The position numbers and the translations under genes are program-made. The notes under the pieces are model-generated. The model had not been told where the DNA came from, ran no database searches, and worked only from the letters and a program-made list of their open reading frames with translations. 64,000 bases of DNA from Bacteroidales bacterium UBA1184. Lineage in GTDB: Bacteria; Bacteroidota; Bacteroidia; Bacteroidales; ML635J-15. The stretch lies in the NCBI GenBank assembly GCA_002310235.1, contig DBYO01000048.1:1-64000 (forward strand). Direction: 5' to 3'. Of the stretch, positions 18,535 to 26,669 are shown piece after piece. How positions within the stretch are numbered: the first letter of the stretch is position 1; every line of letters starts with the position of its first letter.

Positions 18535-19394
18535 TGTACGTTAAGAATTTCAATATCAAATATCAACGTAGTATATGGCAATATATTGCCTTTGCCTTCG
18601 GCACCATATCCCAATTCGGACGGAACAATAACTGTTGCCGACGAACCTTTTTTCATCATAAGTATAGCTTCGTTCCACCCAGCAATAAAACCGCCGTCTC
18701 CTGCCCTGAAGACCATCGGTTCACCACCGAGAGTGGTTTCGACCAGCGAGCCGTCAACCATGGTAAGAGTATAGTTCAGCGTTACAATGTCTCCTTTCAC
18801 AATTGTCTTGCCTTCGCCAGAAGCTTTCTCAATAAAATACAACCCCGACGGAGTTGGCTCCACAGTTACATTAGTGTTCTTCAGATAACTTTCAAGAATT
18901 TCAGATTCCTGATCTCCGCTCTTATGATAACGAGACGACATATAACGGTCAATTTCGCTGTCATCCATAATGTTGACAAGACGCACTTTGATAATAATCG
19001 GGTCTAGCGACTTAATACCCTCAGGCAAATGTCCATATTTTTCGGAGAACAAAAGAAAATTCTCTGCACTAATCTTGAACATGGCAGAATCGCCTTCATG
19101 AAGCATTGCTAAACCATCCTCAATACTACCGCCAGTATGTGCTGGAGTTTCAAGAGTTTTCATGTATTTTCTATCACTGCTATGAGAATCGAACAACACT
19201 CTGCCATCAGTGGTTTCGTACGAATAATTAAGTTCAAGGACATCTCCAATATTTGGAATTTGCCCATCCACATTTTGCTCTATAATCTTGTACTGAAGTC
19301 CAGATTCTGCAACTTGAAAATCGTTATACTTATCCGCACAAGAAACAATACAGGATAACGAAACAGCTATCAATATTACGACAAATCCTCTCAT
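18531..19394 (-). CDS. FKBP-type peptidyl-prolyl isomerase lipoprotein, two domains
   Basis: 287 residues. The lipobox IVSC near residue 19 gives a lipoprotein. An N-terminal FKBP-like domain (about 35-145, starting SGLQYKIIEQNVDG) lacks the usual ligand-pocket aromatic pattern. The C-terminal domain (about 180-287) is canonical, with ILMMKKGSSATVIVPSELGYG and the ending ILPYTTLIFDIEILNV. ATG 19394 is taken; the alternative TTG 19400 adds two residues. It sits between two other FKBP lipoproteins and overlaps the downstream one by 4 bp, so the three are surely co-expressed. The shared architecture suggests duplication. Confidence 0.9.
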   Translation of the reverse strand: MRGFVVILIAVSLSCIVSCADKYNDFQVAESGLQYKIIEQNVDGQIPNIGDVLELNYSYETTDGRVLFDSHSSDRKYMKTLETPAHTGGSIEDGLAMLHEGDSAMFKISAENFLLFSEKYGHLPEGIKSLDPIIIKVRLVNIMDDSEIDRYMSSRYHKSGDQESEILESYLKNTNVTVEPTPSGLYFIEKASGEGKTIVKGDIVTLNYTLTMVDGSLVETTLGGEPMVFRAGDGGFIAGWNEAILMMKKGSSATVIVPSELGYGAEGKGNILPYTTLIFDIEILNVQ

Positions 19395-19404
19395 ACGCAA
19401 TCAA

Positions 19405-20019
19405 TTACAACACAATATTATCATCAACGACATCTGAATGTTTTACATCTACAACTTCGATATCATATACAAGTACCGAATAAGGAGGAATCCTATAAGA
19501 ATCTCCAGCCACGCCAAAGGCAAGATGCGGAGGAAGAATAAAATACGCCTTCTCTCCTTTCTTCAGTAATTTCAAACCTTCGTTAAGTCCAGATTCCTCT
19601 TGGTTTTTGTCAATTCTCATCTTTCTGTTCCCAGTTGATTCGGAATCATAGATAACATCGCCATTCATAAGCGAAGTCTTAAAGGAAAACTCTACTTCAT
19701 CGCCGCTTCCAATTTCAGTCCCATCGGTTTGACTATATATCATGTAATATAACCCCGATTCTGTAACTGTCATTTTCCACTTATGACGGACAATATATTT
19801 TTCTATCACATCCTTGTTAACCTCAATCATATCCTTGTTAATTCCAATCGATTGTTCTTTTTTTTCGTGTTTAATCTGAGAATATGGAACTTTATCATTA
19901 TCCTGCTTATTTGGAGAACTACAGGACATAATTAAGGCAATAACGATTGCAATATATATAAGATTCTTTATCAACTTAATAACATTTAATAAATGTAATT
20001 TTTCAATTCTTCGGCACAT
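19405..20019 (-). CDS. FKBP-type peptidyl-prolyl isomerase lipoprotein, single domain
   Basis: 204 residues from ATG 20019, with lipobox LIMSC near residue 33. Only one FKBP domain (about 95-195) is present: SGLYYMIYSQTDGTEIGSGD, then LKLLKKGEKAYFILPPHLAFG and YRIPPYSVLVYDIEVVDV. The start is uncertain. ATG 20019 overlaps nrnA by 34 bp and leaves a long, only partly hydrophobic pre-sequence; a TTG at 19974, 11 nt after the nrnA stop, would give a compact signal peptide (MIKNLIYIAIVIALIMSC). First and shortest of the FKBP triplet. Confidence 0.88.
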   Translation of the reverse strand: MCRRIEKLHLLNVIKLIKNLIYIAIVIALIMSCSSPNKQDNDKVPYSQIKHEKKEQSIGINKDMIEVNKDVIEKYIVRHKWKMTVTESGLYYMIYSQTDGTEIGSGDEVEFSFKTSLMNGDVIYDSESTGNRKMRIDKNQEESGLNEGLKLLKKGEKAYFILPPHLAFGVAGDSYRIPPYSVLVYDIEVVDVKHSDVVDDNIVL

Positions 20020-21026
20020 TCACCACGTACTAATTCTTCAAATTTTTTACATACAACCTCAAGCGAATCGTAGCTTTCGCCTCCAGAAGCATTGACATGT
20101 CCACCGCCATTAAAATATTTGGAACTGAATGTGTTGACATCAAAAGTCCCTTTTGAGCGGAAACTAGCTTTTATAAAGTTGTCGCGTTCGATGAATATAG
20201 CAGTGAAAACGATTCCCTCTATTTGCATGGGAATATTCACAAAATTTTCTGTGTCACCAAATTGTTCTTTAAACTGATGCCTGTCTTTTGCTGTAATATA
20301 GATGTATGCAGTCTTGTATTCCGGCATCACAACCATTCTGTTATATGTAACGTAACCCATAAACCGAATACGATTTTCAGACCACGCATTGAACAGACGA
20401 TTATAGATTTTGTTTTTTTCTATGCCGTACTCCATAATTTTTCCGACTACCCTAAAAAGATTAGGATTTGACGAATTATACTCGAACGACCCAGTGTCGG
20501 TTAGTATGCCAGTGTACAGACAAGTAACAACATCAATATTAAAGTATTTATTTAAAAATGTATTCTCAATAAATTCAAATACAAGCTCACATGCCGACGA
20601 GTATTGAGTGTCGGCAATAGCTACATCGGTAAACTTTTCTACAAATGGATGATGGTCGAGCAGAGCCTTATAAGCATTGGATTTTTCGAATTGCGGTTGT
20701 ACGTTTCCCACTCTTTTGCGGGCATTCAAATCGACACAAATAATCATATCAGCACCATCGAAAATCTTTTCATCGTTTTGCGTCTTTTTACCTAGCACGC
20801 GCATGTTCTTTGCCCCAGGAAGCCATTTGAGGTTGTCAGGGTAAATTGTCGGACTGATGACCGTCACATTCTTGCCAGTCTGCTTAAGGGCATTGTACAA
20901 ACCCAACGACGAACCAACTGCATCGCCATCGGGATTATAATGGTGTATAATGACTATATTCTCAGACAGTTTCAACCTATCTGAGAATATAGCAAGTTCT
21001 TTTTCGAAAGCACTTATAATCGACAT
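19986..21026 (-). CDS. nrnA: DHH/DHHA1 phosphoesterase, NrnA-like (oligoribonuclease / pAp phosphatase)
   Basis: 346 residues. NrnA-family enzymes degrade nano-RNAs and dephosphorylate 3'-phosphoadenosine 5'-phosphate, using Mn2+. The first DHH motif region is HHYNPDGDAVGSSLG near residue 30; then the ICVDLNA aspartate, the DHHPF signature near 120, and TDTGSFEY. The DHHA1 domain carries the nucleic-acid-binding FNGGGHVNASGG near the C-terminus. The ATG at 21026 lies 2 nt after the upstream gene's stop; a longer start inside that gene encodes only an Arg-rich tail. An nrnA-FKBP lipoprotein neighbourhood also occurs in other Bacteroidota around gldI. Confidence 0.93.
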   Translation of the reverse strand: MSIISAFEKELAIFSDRLKLSENIVIIHHYNPDGDAVGSSLGLYNALKQTGKNVTVISPTIYPDNLKWLPGAKNMRVLGKKTQNDEKIFDGADMIICVDLNARKRVGNVQPQFEKSNAYKALLDHHPFVEKFTDVAIADTQYSSACELVFEFIENTFLNKYFNIDVVTCLYTGILTDTGSFEYNSSNPNLFRVVGKIMEYGIEKNKIYNRLFNAWSENRIRFMGYVTYNRMVVMPEYKTAYIYITAKDRHQFKEQFGDTENFVNIPMQIEGIVFTAIFIERDNFIKASFRSKGTFDVNTFSSKYFNGGGHVNASGGESYDSLEVVCKKFEELVRGECAEELKNYIY

Positions 21027-21028
21027 TC

Positions 21029-21412
21029 CTAGTCTTCGTCTTCTTCTACTTCCAAAACGAATGCGCCATCGCATTCAGCTTTGGAATACCACTGGAAAGT
21101 ACCACCACTAGTTCTGAAGTAAACTTCACTATCCTTCGACATAATCTTAAGAGCCATACGTTTCCATGGAGTTATTCTGCCTTTGTACGACTTGTCAATC
21201 CATACATCGACATAGTATCCTGTAGCATTTTCAAACGAAAGAGAACACAAATCTGCATCTTTTGGCATCTGCTGTTCGAACTCTTCCATCTTTGGAAAAC
21301 TATAGTCTTCAGGATTAAGCCCTTCGGGAATTTCATTTGCTGTCAGAGTCTGTGCGTTTACAGAAAAAGCTAACGCAGCAAATACAACCAATAAAAAGCA
21401 CCTAAGTTTCAT
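21029..21412 (-). CDS. Small secreted protein of unknown function
   Basis: 127 residues with a clear signal peptide (MKLRCFLLVVFAALAFSVNAQ, cleavage after NAQ near residue 21). The mature part is short, acidic at the C-terminus (EVEEDED), and contains a YYVDVWIDKSYKGRITPW segment that looks like a beta sandwich strand pair. I do not recognise the family. Its stop is 2 nt from the nrnA start, so it belongs to the same transcript. Confidence 0.75.
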   Translation of the reverse strand: MKLRCFLLVVFAALAFSVNAQTLTANEIPEGLNPEDYSFPKMEEFEQQMPKDADLCSLSFENATGYYVDVWIDKSYKGRITPWKRMALKIMSKDSEVYFRTSGGTFQWYSKAECDGAFVLEVEEDED

Positions 21413-21437
21413 ATCCTATAAAATTAAATGTTAGTAA

Positions 21438-22598
21438 TTACATTTGCGGTGGCACAGGCGGCATTCCCGGCATTGGCGGCGGAACTGCACCGAACAAAGC
21501 GGAAAGTTCCTGTACGGTTCCTGCGGCTGCCCACGATGGCATGCCCTGTTTCCATACCAACGAATCTTTTGTCAACTGTCCGTTCGCAACCATTGTCGAA
21601 AGAGTATTCATATCGAAAGGTCCCGACTGCTGTCCGTTTACAGCTACAAAATATACCGACTGTGCGGGCATAGGTGGCGGAGCAACAGGTTGCTGTTGCT
21701 GATACTGCGGCTGTTGTGGCTGCTGGTACATGTTCTGCTGAGGATTCATTGCATTCATCATTTGTCCTGCCATAGCAAATCCCATGCCCATTCCCATTCC
21801 AGAAGCAGCAGCTCCACCTCCGGGGTTGGTAGCAGCTGCTTCCATAGCGTTGGCTGCCTGGAACTGAGTATATCTGTTGAGGTCACCCAAAACGCCCATG
21901 CTCGAACGCTTGTCCATAGCCTTTTCAACCTCTTCTGGAAGACTAATATTCGATACGAGGAACTTGGTCATATTCAGACCATATTCCTTATATTCATCAA
22001 TTATTACTTGACCTATTTTTTCAGAAAATTCATTGTAGTTGGAAGCCATGTCAAGAACAGGAATCTTCGACTCGGCAACAGCATCCGAAAAACGAGTAAT
22101 AATGATATTTCTTAATTGATTGTTAATTTTTTCAACGGTAAAATCGCCATCAGTTCCAACGATATCTTTGATGAATTTTCCTGCATCTTCAACTCTATAT
22201 TCGTAAACACCGAAAGCTCTCAAGCGAACAGGTCCAAATTCTGGGTCTCTAACCATTACAGGATTGGGTGTACCCCACTTGTTATCGAGGAATTTCTTGG
22301 TATTAACGAAATAAACCTCAGCCTTGAACGGGCTATTGAAACCATACTTCCAACCTTTCAATGTTGCAAGTATTGGCATATTCTCCGTGGTCAGCGTGTA
22401 CATTCCCGGCTGATAGATATCGGCAATCTGACCTTCGTTGATGAATACAGCAACCTGCGACTCGCGCACGGTCAACTTTGCTCCCATCTTAATTTCATTC
22501 TGATACCTTGGAAAACGATAAACAATAGTGTTATTCGACGGATCGAGCCAATCGATAATGTCTATAAATTCATTCTTAAGTTTATTGAACAAACCCAT
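21438..22598 (-). CDS. SPFH (YdjI/virion-core-like) protein with C-terminal GYF_2 domain
   Basis: 386 residues. Residues about 20-230 form an SPFH-like domain of the YdjI type (VRESQVAVFINEGQIADIYQPGMYTL is the family hallmark, read here in parts). A Gly/Met/Ala- and then Gln/Pro-rich linker (about 250-310) follows. The C-terminus is a GYF_2-type domain (YFVAVNGQQSGPFDMNTL, then SLVWKQGMPSWAAA) ending in a proline-rich tail. YdjI-like proteins are membrane-associated scaffolds linked to envelope stress; GYF_2 domains bind proline-rich peptides. No membrane helix is obvious. It may be linked with the HPt gene 20 nt upstream. Confidence 0.88.
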   Translation of the reverse strand: MGLFNKLKNEFIDIIDWLDPSNNTIVYRFPRYQNEIKMGAKLTVRESQVAVFINEGQIADIYQPGMYTLTTENMPILATLKGWKYGFNSPFKAEVYFVNTKKFLDNKWGTPNPVMVRDPEFGPVRLRAFGVYEYRVEDAGKFIKDIVGTDGDFTVEKINNQLRNIIITRFSDAVAESKIPVLDMASNYNEFSEKIGQVIIDEYKEYGLNMTKFLVSNISLPEEVEKAMDKRSSMGVLGDLNRYTQFQAANAMEAAATNPGGGAAASGMGMGMGFAMAGQMMNAMNPQQNMYQQPQQPQYQQQQPVAPPPMPAQSVYFVAVNGQQSGPFDMNTLSTMVANGQLTKDSLVWKQGMPSWAAAGTVQELSALFGAVPPPMPGMPPVPPQM

Positions 22599-22617
22599 AT
22601 TTCTGTTTTTTTAATTA

Positions 22618-22938
22618 TTAATAAATACACTTCTTTAATTCTTCTATATGTTTTTCGATAGATAAGAAAAGTTCGGAAAGCATTTCGGTAAAATCTGCAC
22701 AAAAATTCGACTTAATCATATTTTCTAGTTCAGATATACGTTTGGCAATATTTTCGAATCCGAATACACCAACCGACCCTTTCAACTTATGAAGCAAAGA
22801 TGATGCCAATTGATAATCGCAACACAATACAGTAGTTGTCAACGAATTGCGCAAACTCCCGAACTCACTCTCGAAGCTTAAAAGCAAACTACGCTGCAAC
22901 TCGAGATCGTTAGCTGTACGCTCATTGAAAGCATCCAT
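22618..22938 (-). CDS. Histidine phosphotransfer (HPt) domain protein
   Basis: 106 residues, consisting of nothing but a four-helix HPt domain. The phospho-acceptor His50 lies in LLHKLKGSVGVFG, which fits the HxLKGS pattern. Such proteins shuttle phosphoryl groups between a hybrid kinase and a response regulator. No hybrid kinase is in the window; LytS/LytT next door is a direct one-step system that does not need an HPt. ATG 22938 is preferred over GTG 22965 because a TATCTTTG box at 22971-22978 would place the transcript start near 22964. Confidence 0.82.
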   Translation of the reverse strand: MDAFNERTANDLELQRSLLLSFESEFGSLRNSLTTTVLCCDYQLASSLLHKLKGSVGVFGFENIAKRISELENMIKSNFCADFTEMLSELFLSIEKHIEELKKCIY

Positions 22939-22970
22939 TTCTATCTTCACATCTATCCAAGTCACAATGT

Positions 22971-22978
22971 CAAAGATA
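22971..22978 (-). promoter_or_regulatory. -7 box (TATCTTTG) of the HPt-SPFH unit
   Basis: Read on the minus strand, TATCTTTG lies immediately after the LytT terminator and 33 nt before the HPt ATG. TTTG 17 nt upstream is a slightly short -33 match. Confidence 0.5.
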
Positions 22979-22980
22979 CA

Positions 22981-23018
22981 AAAAAAAATAATACCTCAAA
23001 ATTAAGGTATTATTTTTT
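22981..23018 (-). terminator. Rho-independent terminator after lytT
   Basis: AATAATACCT (22986-22995) and AGGTATTATT (23004-23013) form a perfect 10-bp stem with an 8-nt loop, with A/T runs on both sides. It lies 22 nt after the LytT stop. Confidence 0.75.
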
Positions 23019-23039
23019 TATTTTTTATTAAGACACTTG

Positions 23040-23753
23040 TTATCTTCTTAACAAACGAGTGTTTATATAGTCAACAAAGGTATCTCTATACGAACGTCCG
23101 ATAGGAACTTGATTTCCCTTAATGTTGATATATGCGCCTTCGATGTCATCGATGTGGTTTACATTGACAATATATGACTTGCTAACTCTGAAGAACATGC
23201 TTTCGGGAAGCTTGTTGAAAATGGTCTTAACATTCATTGCTGTCATGTACTTTCCGTGTGTTGCATGGATGATGACATAATCCTTAAGACCTTCGATAAA
23301 CAGTAAGTCATCGAAATTAATCTTTATATACTTTCTTTCCGACTTGATGAAAATGAACTTATCTTCGAAAGCATCAAATACGCAAGGAGATTCCGACATT
23401 TTAAGAATTTCTTCAGCCTTAGCTACCGATCTTACGAAACGTTCGAACTTAATCGGCTTAACAAGATAATCAACTACATCGAGTTCATATGCTTCAACGG
23501 CATATTGCGAATAAGCCGTAGTAAGTATCACCATTGGTGGATTGTCGAGGTTCCTCAAGAATTCAATACCATTCATACCAGGCATTTCCACATCAAGAAA
23601 CATCAGGTCAACCTTATTTTTCAATAAGAATTTGCTTGCTTCTGCCGAATTTGCGAACTCACCTACCAATTCGAGGTTTTCGAGCTCTTCAATGTTCATC
23701 CTCATGCCTTCGCGTGCAAGAGGTTCATCGTCCACAATAATACATTTAATCAT
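23040..23753 (-). CDS. LytTR-family response regulator
   Basis: 237 residues. A receiver domain (1-120) has the acidic pocket VDDE, phospho-acceptor Asp54 in FLDVEMPG, the TTA switch and the KPI lysine. A LytTR DNA-binding domain fills the C-terminus (about 140-237; FRVSKSYIVNVNHI and PIGRSYRDTF are typical). It overlaps the sensor gene by 8 bp, so the pair is one two-component system. LytT-type regulators in Bacteroidota often control surface or secreted products; targets here are not known. Confidence 0.95.
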   Translation of the reverse strand: MIKCIIVDDEPLAREGMRMNIEELENLELVGEFANSAEASKFLLKNKVDLMFLDVEMPGMNGIEFLRNLDNPPMVILTTAYSQYAVEAYELDVVDYLVKPIKFERFVRSVAKAEEILKMSESPCVFDAFEDKFIFIKSERKYIKINFDDLLFIEGLKDYVIIHATHGKYMTAMNVKTIFNKLPESMFFRVSKSYIVNVNHIDDIEGAYINIKGNQVPIGRSYRDTFVDYINTRLLRR

Positions 23754-24789
23754 TTTCTAATAATATTTTTAGTTCAACAATAAAATACTTGTCAACATCC
23801 TTTATATCAAGCATATATTTACCAGCATACAAAAGATCCAATCTCTTCTTCGTGTTCTCTATGCCAATTCCACTTGACTTCGGTTTTGTCGATTCTGACG
23901 CAACGGCATCCTCGCACTTAGTATTCTGGACTACAAAGGAAACATATTTTTCGTCAACTCCAATAAAAATTTTCACAAACTTTTCACCAGAGTTATTTAC
24001 ATCAACATATTTGAAAGCATTTTCGAGCAGTGAAATAGTAACAAATGGATACACCATAATTCCCTCCACTGCGCCATCCTTCTGATAATCAATACATAAA
24101 TCCGTCTGACGCATTTTCTGCAACTCAATATAGTTTTCAATATGTTTTATTTCAGACTTCAACATCACTTTTTCGTCTGCCCCCTCATACAACTGATACC
24201 TTAACAATTCCGACAGTGTCATTATCATTTCGGAAGTCGTCCTAGCTTTCTCTTTTCGCGATTGTACATAAATGACATTCAGGGTGTTAAACAGAAAATG
24301 TGGATTCAGTTGCAAATTAAGGTAATACAATTCCAATTTGCGTTTCTCTGCTTCAAGTTCTATCACATCCTCGGTTCTTTCATGAGCGACTTTCTCCGAA
24401 AAAGGATTACCGGACATTATTATCATGTACATTACCGACAATCCAATTGACAAAATCACGAAAGTATCAATCTTTCCATAAGTATATATCGCAACGATTA
24501 ATGTAAGCGACACATTCAAAAGAATAGTCACAGCTTCGATAAGCGCCAGATGCCATTTGCGCACCGTCTTTCTGCGGAATGCTATACGAAACATATGTAT
24601 GAGAGCAATCGAAAAAGCAATATCTTTCAGCAACACTCCCGCTAAAGATATGCAGGCCTCAAAAATCGACACCTGCCATGTAATGTTAGCTTTAATATTA
24701 AGCCAGCACAAGAATGTATATAACATGGTAAATATCACCATGAATATCATTTTTTTACCAGGATTATATAGCTCAGTCTTCGCTTCCAT
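23746..24789 (-). CDS. LytS-like sensor histidine kinase
   Basis: 347 residues. Four predicted membrane segments (about 12-125) are followed by the His_kinase domain with LQLNPHFLFNTLNV (phospho-His) and a C-terminal ATP-binding domain (NAFKYVDV, and the GIGIENTKKRLDLLY motif). There is no extracytoplasmic sensor of any size, so the input is probably in the membrane. ATG 24789 is chosen over a longer start at 24837, because a -7 promoter box lies between them. Confidence 0.93.
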   Translation of the reverse strand: MEAKTELYNPGKKMIFMVIFTMLYTFLCWLNIKANITWQVSIFEACISLAGVLLKDIAFSIALIHMFRIAFRRKTVRKWHLALIEAVTILLNVSLTLIVAIYTYGKIDTFVILSIGLSVMYMIIMSGNPFSEKVAHERTEDVIELEAEKRKLELYYLNLQLNPHFLFNTLNVIYVQSRKEKARTTSEMIMTLSELLRYQLYEGADEKVMLKSEIKHIENYIELQKMRQTDLCIDYQKDGAVEGIMVYPFVTISLLENAFKYVDVNNSGEKFVKIFIGVDEKYVSFVVQNTKCEDAVASESTKPKSSGIGIENTKKRLDLLYAGKYMLDIKDVDKYFIVELKILLEND

Positions 24790-24815
24790 TACATTTACGA
24801 TTGCAAACCGAACTG

Positions 24816-24823
24816 CAAAGATA
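24816..24823 (-). promoter_or_regulatory. -7 box (TATCTTTG) of the LytS-LytT operon
   Basis: Exact TAnnTTTG match on the minus strand, about 27 nt upstream of the kinase ATG. The -33 is weak. Confidence 0.5.
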
Positions 24824-24928
24824 AAACATATTTTCATGAATATATAACATGAACTTATATTAATGCTGTATGCAAAATAAAATTATACTAAACCGCAATG
24901 TAGCACTAACTCAACCATGTCTTAAGTG

Positions 24929-26581
24929 CTAAAAATAGCTCTTGTAGCCGAAATGTATTTTTGAATTGCTGAAATTGAAGTTTTTGTCGTTTTGTTTTCC
25001 GATTGCATATATAAGTGAAAAAATTCCAGCCGAAGTGCTAAGATCGACTCCCACTCCTAACCCCATGGCATAATTGGAAGCATCGGAACTGGTGAACTTC
25101 TTGCCAAAATATATGGCATCGGCGAGAACATAAACTGCAGAATTTCGCTCTAACAGATACCTAAACTCGATATTGCCAAGCGTATAATATGTAGCAGGAA
25201 GCGATAGCTCATCGAACCCACGCACAGTGTTAAGTCCACCTATCCACAACAACTCGTTTCCAAAAATTGTTTTGCTGTATATCATTTTCGAACTGTTTCT
25301 AAGCTTAACAGTAAACATTTTTGCAAAACCGATATATCCGCTTATATCGTAGAAAATGTTCGAATGAAAAACTGGCTTTTCTTCTTCCCCATGTTTGCGT
25401 CCGGCATCTGCCTGAAACTCAAACACTATACCCCGATATGGATTTCTAACATTGTCGAGATTGCAAACCTTAATACCAAAGCCCCATAAATTAGTCTTGT
25501 ATTTAGAATAATCTCCATGTGATGCAGTATCGTTGCCAATAGGAAACGATGATGTATTGCGATAGTATATAAAACCACCTTTGCTAACGTAATTGCCGAC
25601 AATTATTTTACCCAAAACATCGGTTTTCAGATAAGAAGAATCCTTTTTCTCAAGACTAAAATCTGCGCCAAGACCTATAGGCGACTTAAAAATGTATGGG
25701 AAATTCCCGGCTATGTTAAGCATCTGATTCTGAGTTTCATACTTCTTCCACGAAAATTTAAAATCCTCGCCGCAATGAAATACATTAACCAACGCAAGGT
25801 CAATGTCGCCAGTTATCATAAGTCTGCCTGTAGTCTGACTCCTGGGCATAATACCAAGCACGCCATTGAACGAACTGGCTTTCTTGTTCTTAAGAAACAA
25901 CAGCACATCGGATTTTGTATCTGAGAATGCCAATTGGAACGGCTGTTCCTGTTCGAGAAACGGTATATTTCTAAGTCGGCTATCCATCCTATCAATTTTT
26001 GATGTTGTAAGTACAGTGTTCTTTTTCAACTCAAGCACATGTTCAAGATAATATCTCTTTATTTTGGCATCGCCGTTGATTATCAAGCTATCCAATTTTA
26101 TAAGTTCACCCTTGTCAATGTTTATCTTTGCAGAAAAAGCAGTATCGCAGAAACTCACGCTATCCAGTTTGGCTGATGCAAACAAATATCCCCTGTCGGT
26201 ATAATATTCCACAATCTGGTTGCATAATTCAGGTAGATACAGCATGTTATGCATTTTTTTTCGACTTATCCTGAACGGCAGACTGTCGGCATCGACATAA
26301 ACATTTGCACATGGTTTCCCGAGCGTTGCGTAGGCAGAAATTTCTTTGTCGCCATAATTTATACTATCGTATCCTGCAGCATAGTAGGATTTCTTTTGCA
26401 TTTTATCAATATAGCCATCGAGAAACAAAACAGCAGAAATACTGTCGCACTTTTTTTGCTTCGCAAACGCATAGCTGTCGCTTTCGGAATCGCGCACATA
26501 TATGCTCACATGCTGTGCATTTGCATGCACACATGCAAGCATTGCCGCACAAAAAATAATGTTCCGAAACAGGTAGCGCAT
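24929..26581 (-). CDS. BamA/TamA-like outer-membrane beta-barrel protein
   Basis: 550 residues. A signal peptide (MRYLFRNIIFCAAMLACVHANAQ) is followed by a POTRA-like region (about 115-230: LCNQIVEYYTDRGYLFASAK, then GELIKLDSLIINGDAKI) and a long C-terminal beta-barrel with the surface-antigen motif GGLNTVRGFDE (R-G-F) and a final KSYF. Fold and order resemble Omp85 proteins with one recognisable POTRA; the housekeeping BamA has five, so this is probably a paralogue. ATG 26581 is chosen for its signal peptide. A hairpin lies just upstream. Confidence 0.82.
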   Translation of the reverse strand: MRYLFRNIIFCAAMLACVHANAQHVSIYVRDSESDSYAFAKQKKCDSISAVLFLDGYIDKMQKKSYYAAGYDSINYGDKEISAYATLGKPCANVYVDADSLPFRISRKKMHNMLYLPELCNQIVEYYTDRGYLFASAKLDSVSFCDTAFSAKINIDKGELIKLDSLIINGDAKIKRYYLEHVLELKKNTVLTTSKIDRMDSRLRNIPFLEQEQPFQLAFSDTKSDVLLFLKNKKASSFNGVLGIMPRSQTTGRLMITGDIDLALVNVFHCGEDFKFSWKKYETQNQMLNIAGNFPYIFKSPIGLGADFSLEKKDSSYLKTDVLGKIIVGNYVSKGGFIYYRNTSSFPIGNDTASHGDYSKYKTNLWGFGIKVCNLDNVRNPYRGIVFEFQADAGRKHGEEEKPVFHSNIFYDISGYIGFAKMFTVKLRNSSKMIYSKTIFGNELLWIGGLNTVRGFDELSLPATYYTLGNIEFRYLLERNSAVYVLADAIYFGKKFTSSDASNYAMGLGVGVDLSTSAGIFSLIYAIGKQNDKNFNFSNSKIHFGYKSYF

Positions 26582-26594
26582 ATCAATAAAACGC

Positions 26595-26618
26595 AAAGAC
26601 ACGAAAAATCGTGTCTTT
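26595..26618 (-). other. Perfect 10-bp hairpin upstream of the Omp85-like gene
   Basis: AAAGACACGA (26595-26604), loop of four, TCGTGTCTTT (26609-26618). On the minus strand it lies between the DUF4831 stop and the next start codon, and is followed by GCGTTTTATT rather than a clean T-run, so it could be a weak terminator or a leader structure. Confidence 0.55.
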
Positions 26619-26669
26619 CCTTTATCAAAAATATTCAATATTAACGCATTCGATGCCGACAAAGTCAAA

